From NCBI GenBank assembly GCA_041477005.1, contig JBGOUJ010000530.1, positions 1 to 5,523 of the forward strand: a stretch of 5,523 nt of DNA. The letters are read 5' to 3'. The number at the start of each line of letters is the position of its first letter. Positions within the stretch are counted from its first letter, which is position 1. The position numbers and the translations under genes were made by a program. Positions 1 to 5,523 of the stretch are shown here, piece by piece. Source of the DNA: JBGOUJ01 sp041477005. GTDB lineage: Bacteria > Acidobacteriota > Terriglobia > Bryobacterales > JACQDG01. The notes under the pieces are model-generated. The model was not told the origin of the DNA. It was given only the letters and a program-made list of their open reading frames with translations, and did no database searches.

Positions 1-127
1 CCACTGAGTGTGCACCAGAGGGCGCCGCAGAGTGCTGCCCGGCGGGCGCTCCCGAGTGCGCACCGGAGAGTGCGGCAGAGGCGGCGCCGGAGGGCGCCAC
101 CGAGGGTGCACCGGAAGGCGCCGCAGA
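1..127 (-). repeat. 12-bp coding tandem repeat (tetrapeptide S-x-A-x) in gene C
   Basis: In the gene C frame this tract reads as successive tetrapeptides from residue 682: SAAP, SGAP, SVAP, SGAA, SAAL, SGAH, SGAP, a degenerate AGQH, SAAP, SGAH, then SV at the edge. That is about 10.5 units of 12 bp. Codons vary between units (TCC, TCT, TCG, TCA for Ser), so the array is not freshly copied. A Pro/Gly-rich stretch (PPGPGTSPGPP, residues 671-681) leads into it. The array may continue outside the window. Confidence 0.88.
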
Positions 128-2170
128 GGGCGGCCCGGGGGACGTCCCGGGACCCGGGGGCACGTAGACGGGGAAGGTTTCCCGGACGACCTCGCCGGAG
201 GTCCACTCGCGAAGGGGATGACGGCCGCCGCCGAGGAAATGGTCTCGGAGCAGAATCACCTTATCGCCTTGCCGGATTTCCGTCGTGATGCGGTAATCCT
301 CACCAGTTCGCCCGGCAGCGGTCCAGTAATAGGAGATTTCCCAGAGGGCGCCCTTCCGCTGCTTCCAGTCGCAGCCGAGGAAGCGAATGCCGGTGAAATC
401 GGCGATCTGGGAGTGAGCCGGATCGGGGGCTTTGGCGCCGGGCGGAAAGCTCGTCCACAGCGCTTCCCGCTCGTAAACGAGAGCCTTCATCTGGTGGGCC
501 AGGGAGACGGTGGCTGCCAGGCGGAAGGGCAGGTCGCCGCGATCGATGCGGTCCCGGACCTGGCCGTTCACCTGATTGAGGAACGGTGGGAGCTGCTGGA
601 AGCCCTCTGCCAGGATCAGGAAGCGGGCGTCCAATTGATAGAGGCGATCGATCGCCTTTTCGGCGGAGGACTCGCCGTAGCCCAGGGAGGTGAATTGCAA
701 GGGATACTCGTCATAGGCATTCAGGTAGCTGAGCAGGTTGGCGTTCAGGTAGACATGCTCGACGCCCACGATCACCCACTGGGGGCGGGCGGCATCGAGC
801 GACAGCCGGTGGATGGCTTCGACCACCCGGCGCTGCTCCCACGGGCTTTCCCAGACCGGCGGGTGGGCCCAGCCGAGGTCACGGTTGAAGAAGACGAAGG
901 GTCCCCAGCGCGCGGCGTGCTCGTGGCCGGTGGGGTGCGGGAAATAGCTCAGGGCGGCGTAGAGCCGCTGGGGAAAGACGGCGAGCAGGGCGGCCAGCAC
1001 CGCCGGGGCGATCCAATCTCGCGCCCGGTGGCCTGGTCCCAAGGCGCTTGGCCCCGGCTGGTCCGGCCCCGGCTGGCTTCGGCCCAATTCGAAGATGGAG
1101 ACCGCCAGCGCAATAGCAAAAACCGGCAGCAGAGGAACGATGAAGCGGATCAACTGATTCCGGCCGGCGGCGATGGCCAGAAGCGGCGGGACGAGCCAGG
1201 CCAGGAGCAGAAGCGCTCGCTGGTCCCACGCGGAGCGCCGGGGCAAGGCCAGGGCGGTCCCGCCGAAGACGAGGAGCGCGGCAGCGTAATACGAAGAGAT
1301 ACCCTGGTTGAAGAACAGCAGGATCCATTCGTCGAGGCCGCCGGCGCCATAGCCGGTGCCGATGTCGCCGTAGGCGCTTCGCCAGGCGAATCGAAGAAGA
1401 GGCATCCAGTTGGAGAGATACCAAGGCCCGGCGATGGCGGCGGCCGGGAGGAGAATCGCGGCTGTTGGCCGGCGGGCGCAGGCGCGCCAGAGCCAGGGGG
1501 TGGTGGGAGAAACCGCTCCCTCACGGTCGCGGCTCGGCTGGCGCCGCCGCGCGATCCACACGACCAGAAGCGGGCCGGCGATGAAAACCGGGAAGAGAAT
1601 CTTCATCAGCAGCCCAAGACCCAGCACCACGCCGAGAGCGAAGTTGGCGGAGCCGCGGCTCAGGTCTTCGGAAACGACCAGGTAGTAGAGCCAGACGATC
1701 ACCAGGGCGGCGAGGCCGTACTCGGCCATCAGGCTCCGCGAGAGGCCGTAGACGAGCGGCATGGTCTGGTAGAAGACCACCGCCGTCAGGGCCGCCGGCG
1801 CGGAAAACAGGCGGCGAGCCAGAAGGAACAGGTAGAGATTGGAGAGGACGAGGAAAAGACTGTTGACGAGCAGGGCGGCGTAGTGGCTCGCGCCGAAGAG
1901 CAGGTAGAAAGGCAACGGCAGGACCGAGATCAGGGGCGCCTTGGTTCCGAAGGCCTGCCGAAAAGCATCCAGGAATTCGCCCAGGCTGCCGGCGGTGAGG
2001 CGGTGGTAGAGGTGCAGGCTGGTCTCCAGGTACCAGGCTTCGTCGTAGGTCGGCGTCTGGGTATTGGCAAGATAGTAGGAGCGGTTGACAGTCAGCAGGT
2101 AGAGGGTGATCAGGGCCAGGCCGGCCCAGCAGACGAAACCATGGAACGCGCTGGGGTTGGGCCGGCTCAC
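1..2170 (-). CDS. Gene C: paralogue of gene B with repeat-expanded C-terminal domain, 3' partial
   Basis: The frame is open for 723 codons from GTG 2170 through position 1, with no stop inside the window. GTG is chosen because it overlaps the gene B stop (GTGA), has TGAGG 8 bases upstream, and makes the N-terminus align with gene B with a one-residue offset; no in-frame ATG lies upstream of the conserved core. Over B residues 41-160 the two share 94 of 120 residues (hand count). The first-loop motif is PTYDEAWYLE (40-49), and the second-loop acidic residue is Glu (MAEYGL, E150) where B has Asp. Later shared landmarks are GLGLLMKILFP, the NQLIRF segment, VEHVYLNANLLSYLNAY, the linker YEREALWTSFPPG and the beta-domain opener RFLGCDW. 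Three loops differ from B: a SRDREGAVS tag (213-221), a QPGPDQPGP duplication near 365-374, and a Ser/Gly/Ala/Pro repeat tract from residue 682 to the edge. It is likely a GT-C glycosyltransferase with unknown sugar and acceptor. The true C-terminus is outside the window. Confidence 0.87.
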   Translation of the reverse strand, partial: MSRPNPSAFHGFVCWAGLALITLYLLTVNRSYYLANTQTPTYDEAWYLETSLHLYHRLTAGSLGEFLDAFRQAFGTKAPLISVLPLPFYLLFGASHYAALLVNSLFLVLSNLYLFLLARRLFSAPAALTAVVFYQTMPLVYGLSRSLMAEYGLAALVIVWLYYLVVSEDLSRGSANFALGVVLGLGLLMKILFPVFIAGPLLVVWIARRRQPSRDREGAVSPTTPWLWRACARRPTAAILLPAAAIAGPWYLSNWMPLLRFAWRSAYGDIGTGYGAGGLDEWILLFFNQGISSYYAAALLVFGGTALALPRRSAWDQRALLLLAWLVPPLLAIAAGRNQLIRFIVPLLPVFAIALAVSIFELGRSQPGPDQPGPSALGPGHRARDWIAPAVLAALLAVFPQRLYAALSYFPHPTGHEHAARWGPFVFFNRDLGWAHPPVWESPWEQRRVVEAIHRLSLDAARPQWVIVGVEHVYLNANLLSYLNAYDEYPLQFTSLGYGESSAEKAIDRLYQLDARFLILAEGFQQLPPFLNQVNGQVRDRIDRGDLPFRLAATVSLAHQMKALVYEREALWTSFPPGAKAPDPAHSQIADFTGIRFLGCDWKQRKGALWEISYYWTAAGRTGEDYRITTEIRQGDKVILLRDHFLGGGRHPLREWTSGEVVRETFPVYVPPGPGTSPGPPSAAPSGAPSVAPSGAASAALSGAHSGAPAGQHSAAPSGAHSV
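1050..1079 (-). repeat. Two-copy 15-bp coding repeat in gene C
   Basis: Two adjacent 15-bp copies differ at only the last bases (plus strand begins GGCCCCGGCTGG in each). They encode QPGPD then QPGPS around residues 365-374 of gene C. A third partial start, GGCCC, follows at 1081. The segment sits in the loop between two late membrane helices. Gene B has only a short GGRRP turn at the aligned place, so this is a lineage-specific loop expansion. Confidence 0.75.
1510..1534 (-). other. SRDREGAVS-coding tag in a loop of gene C; possible dispersed element
   Basis: The coding strand reads AGCCGCGACCGTGAGGGAGC and onward, encoding SRDREGAVS (residues 213-221). It lies in the positively charged loop after the helix that ends in ARRRQP. 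The alignment with gene B is exact up to the RRRQ before it and resumes at LWRACA after it; between these points the sequences are unrelated and C is about four residues longer. From memory, similar SRDREGAV strings occur in many unrelated predicted proteins of some high-GC phyla. That recollection is unchecked, so the element call is tentative. Confidence 0.4.
2167..2170 (-). other. GTGA stop/start overlap between genes B and C
   Basis: The TGA ending gene B (2167-2169) shares bases with a GTG start for gene C (2168-2170). The same four-base layout as the A/B junction supports co-transcription and translational coupling. The protein that follows aligns with gene B from its first residues, offset by one. 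Confidence 0.78.
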
Positions 2171-4281
2171 TCTTCCAGCCTCAAGGGGATGACGCTCGCG
2201 TGGACCATCTCTCGCGGCAGGGCGATCTGGAGCGGGGAGCCGACGCCCCACGGCGCGAGCCAAAGCGAGGCTTCGAGCGGCTCGCCCTCGGCGCCCGGAA
2301 CATAGACGAAAATGGTCTGCTTGACGGTCTCGCCCGCTTCCCAATCGTAGAAAGGATGCGCACCGCCGGCAACGGAGTAATCCTCGCTCAAGACCTCGTG
2401 GTCGCCCCGGCGGAAATCGACGCGGACCCGATAGTCTTCATTCACGTGGTGCGGCGAGGTCCAATAGGTCGAGAGCTCCTGAAGGTAGTGGTTCTTGGGC
2501 TTCCAATCGTAGCCGAGAAAGCGCACGCCGCCGGCGAAATCCACGACCAGCGGATGGGAGGGAGCGTCCGGCTGCTGGCCCGGCGGGAACCGCGTCCACG
2601 GCGCTTCCCGCTCGTAAATCACCGCCCTGATGTTGTCGCCCAGCTTGACTTTGGCCCGCAGCCGGAAGAGCAGGTCGCCGCGGTCGAGCCGAGCCTGCAC
2701 TTCGCCGTTCACGCGGTTCAAAAAATCGGCCAGGTCGGTGTTGTGGAAACCCTCCGCCATGACCAGGAAGCGGGCATCCAGGCTGTAGAGCCGCTCGATC
2801 GCTTTCTGGACCGACGTCTCGGCATAGCCGAGGGAGGTGAAGTTGAATGGGTAGTTTCGATAGGCGTTAAGATAGCTGAGGAGGTTGGCGTTGAGATAGG
2901 GGTGCTCGACGCCCAGCACGACGTAGCGCCGCCGGGTGGACTTCGGCGCCATGTGATCGATCGCTTCGAGAATCCGCTCCTGGCCCCAGTGGCCGCGAGA
3001 GTCGGGCGGGCGCGCCCAGTTGAGGTCCCGGCTGAAGAGGACGAACGGACCGAGTTGCACCGGGTGGCCGGGGTGGTAGCGGGCGATCCCGGAGGGAACG
3101 AAGCTGAGGGCGGCAAAAAGCCGCAGCGGGAAAATGGCCAGCGCCGCCGCCAGGGCGATCTGCACGGGTCGGCGGCCCCCCAGCCGGAAAACGGCTGCGG
3201 CCAGCACGATGGCGACCGCCGGCAGCAGGGCGACGACGAAGCGAATCTCCCGGTTGCTGCCGGCGGCGATGGCCACGAGCGGCGGCGCCAGCCAACCCAG
3301 CAGCAGCCACCGAGCCTCGTTGGGCTGGCCGGGCCTCGTGGCGCTCGACTGGGCGCTCCGCCGCCCCAGCGCCAGCGCGGCGAGGCCCAGAACGATTACG
3401 GCGGCGGTGTAGTGAAAGGAGAGCGCTTCGTTGATCACCTGCAAGATCCAATGATGGAGTCCGCCGGCGCTGTACTGCATCCCGATTTCACCGTAGGCTC
3501 CTTGCCAGGCGTAGCGCAGGATGGAGTCCCAGTTGAAGGCGTACCAGGTGGAGGCGATGGCCAGTCCCACGCCGCCGATGGCAGCGAGGGGTCTTTCGGC
3601 GCAAGCCCGCCAGAGCCGGAACGATTCGGAAGGCGGCTCGGCCGGTTGCTGGCGGCGCCGCAGCAGCACGTAGAGCAGAGGGCCGGCGATGAAGGCCGGG
3701 AAAAGGATCTTCATCAGCAGACCCAGGCCGAGCACGACCCCCAGGATGAAATTGGACGAGCCGCGGCGGAGCCCGTCGGAATCCACCAGGTAATAGAGCC
3801 ACACGATCACCAGCGCGGCCAGACCGTAGTCGGCCATGAAGACACGGGACAACCCGTAGGCCAGAGGCATGGTCTGGTAGAAGACCACGGCGGCCAGAGC
3901 GGCGTCGGCGGAGAAGAGGCGGCGGGCCAGCAGGAACAGATAGAAATTGCTGATTACCAGGAACAGACCGTTGACCAGCAGCGCCGTCGAATAGCCGGTG
4001 CCGAACAACAGGTAGAACGGCAGCGGCAGAACGGAAATCAGCGGCGCCTTGGTGCCGAACGACCGCGCATAGGCGGGAAGAAACGCCGCCAGGCCGCCGT
4101 CGGTCAGATGATGATAGAAGTGCAGGCTGGTTTCCAGGTACCAGGCGTCGTCGTAGGTGGGCGGGCGGGTATTGGCTAGACTGTAGAGGTAATTCACGCT
4201 CAGCAGAACGGCCGTGAATAGGGCGAGCAGCGCCCAGTGGGCGCGGCCGGCGGGGGCGGAATTGGGGGCGGCGGCGTTCAT
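2167..4281 (-). CDS. Gene B: GT39/PMT_2-like membrane glycosyltransferase with C-terminal beta domain
   Basis: This is a complete gene of 704 residues, ATG at 4281 to TGA at 2167-2169. It is probably an inner-membrane GT-C enzyme moving a sugar from a polyprenyl-phosphate donor to an extracytoplasmic acceptor; sugar and acceptor are unknown. About 11 hydrophobic segments lie at roughly 15-35, 78-95, 98-120, 127-145, 150-167, 177-207 (two), 230-247, 288-306, 325-341, 347-366 and 371-391. The first external loop has PTYDDAWYLE (41-50), matching the acidic first-loop motif of PMT/ArnT enzymes. FMADYGLA (148-155) supplies the second-loop Asp. SNREIRF (342-348) precedes a late helix, as in GT39 proteins. 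Residues 392-555 look like an extracytoplasmic alpha/beta region. Residues about 588-704 (from RFLGYDW) are beta-rich, resembling the sandwich found after many GT39 domains. The frame stays open upstream to 5214, but that stretch is antisense-free, out-of-frame overlap with gene A and reads as Arg/Pro-rich noise. ATG 4281 is chosen from the ATGA overlap and from co-linear alignment with gene C. No clear Shine-Dalgarno precedes it, so translation may be coupled. Confidence 0.88.
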   Translation of the reverse strand: MNAAAPNSAPAGRAHWALLALFTAVLLSVNYLYSLANTRPPTYDDAWYLETSLHFYHHLTDGGLAAFLPAYARSFGTKAPLISVLPLPFYLLFGTGYSTALLVNGLFLVISNFYLFLLARRLFSADAALAAVVFYQTMPLAYGLSRVFMADYGLAALVIVWLYYLVDSDGLRRGSSNFILGVVLGLGLLMKILFPAFIAGPLLYVLLRRRQQPAEPPSESFRLWRACAERPLAAIGGVGLAIASTWYAFNWDSILRYAWQGAYGEIGMQYSAGGLHHWILQVINEALSFHYTAAVIVLGLAALALGRRSAQSSATRPGQPNEARWLLLGWLAPPLVAIAAGSNREIRFVVALLPAVAIVLAAAVFRLGGRRPVQIALAAALAIFPLRLFAALSFVPSGIARYHPGHPVQLGPFVLFSRDLNWARPPDSRGHWGQERILEAIDHMAPKSTRRRYVVLGVEHPYLNANLLSYLNAYRNYPFNFTSLGYAETSVQKAIERLYSLDARFLVMAEGFHNTDLADFLNRVNGEVQARLDRGDLLFRLRAKVKLGDNIRAVIYEREAPWTRFPPGQQPDAPSHPLVVDFAGGVRFLGYDWKPKNHYLQELSTYWTSPHHVNEDYRVRVDFRRGDHEVLSEDYSVAGGAHPFYDWEAGETVKQTIFVYVPGAEGEPLEASLWLAPWGVGSPLQIALPREMVHASVIPLRLEE
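2179..2183 (-). promoter_or_regulatory. Ribosome binding site for gene C
   Basis: The minus strand reads TGAGG, then eight bases, then the GTG start at 2170. This is normal Shine-Dalgarno spacing and supports the GTG start. The site lies inside the last codons of gene B. Confidence 0.55.
4278..4281 (-). other. ATGA stop/start overlap between genes A and B
   Basis: The TGA ending gene A (4278-4280) shares bases with the ATG of gene B (4279-4281). The 20 bases upstream of this ATG contain no convincing Shine-Dalgarno, so gene B is plausibly translated by ribosomes finishing gene A. This also fixes the gene B start against the much longer upstream open frame. Confidence 0.8.
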
Positions 4282-5523
4282 GGCTGTACGGAGGCTTCCG
4301 CCCGGCCCAGCAGCGCCGGCGGGCGGTCCCGGCCGGCGGCGAAGAACTCGAAGCGGACGCGGTCCGTTACCGGAAAGGAATAGAGATCGAAGCTCTCCAC
4401 CCACCGGCGGCTCCCGGCGTTCTGCGGTGCGTCCAGAAGCAGGGGCGAGAGATTCAGCCCGAAGTCGTTCTCGAACCGGCCCCAGTAGTGAAACTCCCCC
4501 TTGGGGAAGATGCTCAGCAAGGCGGCCAGCGAGGTGTGGGGCGGCAGAGCGGCGACGAGATCGAGCGAGACGAGCAGGCCGGCGCCCCGACGCCGCGCCT
4601 CGGCTTTGTGGACGGTGAAATGACCCGATTGAGGAGTCACCGACGATGAGAGCACCTGGTACGGCAACGGCATGGGAGGATTCTTCTCGTAGCGCAAGCG
4701 GCCCTGATCCCAGCCCAGGAACCGCGCCACCAGCACTGGGCCTGTCGGATAGTATAGAAAATTGTCCGTGCGGTAGATCGGGGCGAGGGTGCGCAGGAAG
4801 ATGCCGGCCGGCGCGGGGGCGCTGCCGATGCTGCCGGTGAAATGGGGGCCCAGCGGAAGCGATTCGCCATAAAGCAAGCGGGGCGCGTAGGCGGCGTCCT
4901 GGGGCGAAAAGAAATAAGCCGGGCCGAGGTAAGGGGGAAAGCCGTCCAACACCAGGACCTGCTTGCCTTCGAGATCCGGCTTCAGCTCGGCGAAGAATTG
5001 CTTCCGAGCGCCGAAGGAATCCTCCCAATAGCGGCTTTGACCCCGGCCGGCGGCGGCTAGAACGAGTGTCGCTGCCCCCAGCACCAGGACCATCAGGGCG
5101 CGCATCGCCCGCCCGGAGGCCCGCTCCAGAATCCAGGCCAGGCACACCGCTCCGCCGCCGAACAGACCGATCGAGGGCAGGTAATGGTGCCGCGGCGAGA
5201 GGTGCCACAGCCACACCGGAAGGTAAGCGCCGAAATAGAACAGGATTGAGAGCACAAAGAGACCCAGAAGCTGCGGGCGCTCGCCAGCGGCGTCCGGGAG
5301 GGGGAGACGTCCGCCTGCGGTGGCCGGGAAGGGGAGGCGCTCGCCGTCGGCGTCCGGGAGAGGGAGTCGCCTGCCGGCGGTGTCCGGGATGGGGAGGCGC
5401 CTGCCGGCGGTGTCCGGGAGGGGGAGGCGCTCGCTGGCGGTGTCCGGGATGGCGCGGCGCTCGCTGGCGGTGTCCGGGAGGGGGCGGCGTCCGCTGGCGG
5501 CGTCCGGAGGGGGCTGGCGCCAG
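4278..5523 (-). CDS. Gene A: C-terminal part of a GT-C membrane glycosyltransferase (TMTC/GT39-like), 5' partial
   Basis: The frame is open from the window edge; 414 residues are visible, counted from the first complete codon at 5522-5520, ending at TGA 4278-4280. The start is outside the window. An in-frame GTG at 5255 is not the real start, because the frame continues upstream through codon-phased repeats. Visible residues 2-81 are eight decapeptide repeats. Three hydrophobic segments follow (about 86-106, 114-132, 142-160), then a soluble C-terminal region (161-414). The second segment begins within SPRHHYLPSIG (109-119), and QSRYWEDS (162-169) follows the third. Both resemble the end of the membrane part of TMTC/PMT-like GT-C enzymes, which transfer sugars from polyprenyl-phosphate donors on the outer membrane face. 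The soluble part holds a possible Rossmann-like strand (KQVLVLDGFPPY) but I do not recognise its fold; it is unlike the beta domain of genes B and C. The catalytic N-terminal half is not visible, so activity is inferred. The gene overlaps gene B by four bases. Confidence 0.75.
   Translation of the reverse strand, partial: WRQPPPDAASGRRPLPDTASERRAIPDTASERLPLPDTAGRRLPIPDTAGRRLPLPDADGERLPFPATAGGRLPLPDAAGERPQLLGLFVLSILFYFGAYLPVWLWHLSPRHHYLPSIGLFGGGAVCLAWILERASGRAMRALMVLVLGAATLVLAAAGRGQSRYWEDSFGARKQFFAELKPDLEGKQVLVLDGFPPYLGPAYFFSPQDAAYAPRLLYGESLPLGPHFTGSIGSAPAPAGIFLRTLAPIYRTDNFLYYPTGPVLVARFLGWDQGRLRYEKNPPMPLPYQVLSSSVTPQSGHFTVHKAEARRRGAGLLVSLDLVAALPPHTSLAALLSIFPKGEFHYWGRFENDFGLNLSPLLLDAPQNAGSRRWVESFDLYSFPVTDRVRFEFFAAGRDRPPALLGRAEASVQP
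5280..5519 (-). repeat. Eight-copy 30-bp coding tandem repeat (decapeptide) in gene A
   Basis: There are eight contiguous 30-bp units without spacers, in phase with the gene A codons. Each encodes ten residues with consensus R-(L/R)-P-(L/I/F)-P-D-(T/A)-A-(G/S)-(E/R/G). Examples are RRPLPDTASE, RLPLPDTAGR and RLPFPATAGG. The outermost copy (RQPPPDAASG) is the most divergent. The fourth residue alternates L, I, L, I, L, F, L over units 2 to 8, suggesting a 60-bp higher-order unit. The tract ends directly before a hydrophobic helix, so it should lie in a loop, likely cytoplasmic. Further copies may exist beyond the window edge. Confidence 0.92.

Noticed and set aside
879..1524. Smaller minus-strand open frames inside gene C, and similar ones inside gene B (2718-3802)
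   Set aside because: They are out-of-frame shadows with Arg/Pro/Ala-rich products lying inside conserved genes; the main frames carry the motifs.
8..2305. Plus-strand open frame of 765 codons
   Set aside because: It is codon-for-codon antisense to gene C: the register is the same, so it stops only where gene C uses TTA, CTA or TCA. The TGA just before it, at 5-7, is a TCA Ser codon of gene C. Gene C has membrane helices, a paralogue and family motifs; the antisense product is Gly/Glu/Arg-rich and has none.
2200..4179. Plus-strand open frame of 659 codons
   Set aside because: It is antisense to gene B in the same register and ends at a TAG that is simply the CTA Leu codon in SLANTR of gene B. 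Its resemblance to the other long plus-strand frame only reflects the B/C paralogy on the other strand and is not evidence of a real family.
4282..5214. N-terminal extension of gene B up to 5214, giving a 1015-residue protein
   Set aside because: The extension overlaps gene A in another frame and reads as Arg/Pro/Gly-rich sequence without helices. Gene C, the paralogue, starts at the position equivalent to ATG 4281, and the ATGA overlap fits that start.
5255..5255. GTG at 5255 as the start of gene A
   Set aside because: The frame stays open to the window edge and the upstream part is a codon-phased peptide repeat. Starting here would also truncate a transmembrane segment and leave only three helices, unlike any GT-C enzyme.
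5280..5519. CRISPR array
   Set aside because: The 30-bp units are contiguous with no unique spacers, are not palindromic, and vary in a codon-phased way, so they are a coding tandem repeat.

Overview
The window is coding from end to end on the minus strand. It holds three genes in one tight, operon-like run, read from high to low coordinates: an incomplete gene A (start beyond position 5523), a complete gene B (4281 to 2167), and an incomplete gene C (2170 down past position 1). A and B overlap by ATGA, and B and C overlap by GTGA. There is no intergenic DNA, and I see no RNA gene, terminator, promoter or insertion sequence.

All three look like GT-C type polytopic membrane glycosyltransferases (the GT39/PMT/ArnT/TMTC superfamily), which use a polyprenyl-phosphate sugar donor and transfer on the outer face of the inner membrane. 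B and C are tandem paralogues: 94 of 120 residues are identical over B residues 41-160 (hand count). Each has about 11 hydrophobic segments, an alpha/beta-looking extracytoplasmic region, and a C-terminal beta-rich domain. A shows only its last three membrane segments and a different C-terminal soluble domain, with a TMTC-like SPRHHYLPSIG motif. Acceptor and sugar cannot be read from the sequence.

The unusual signal is coding tandem repeats inside these enzymes. A carries eight 30-bp units (a decapeptide, consensus RLPLPDTAGE) just before a membrane helix. C carries about ten 12-bp units (a tetrapeptide, S-G-A-P type) in its C-terminal beta domain, exactly where B has a short hairpin turn. 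C also has a doubled 15-bp unit and a SRDREGAVS tag in two other loops. All units are multiples of three bases, so copy-number change would alter loop length without breaking the frame.

The DNA is clearly GC-rich, with G/C-ending codons. Together with the GT-C architecture this suggests a high-GC Gram-negative-type bacterium; Acidobacteriota or Planctomycetota would fit, but this is a weak guess. Long plus-strand open frames exist but are antisense shadows produced by the codon bias. Gene C is open through the window edge, so a caller that needs a stop codon would miss it.
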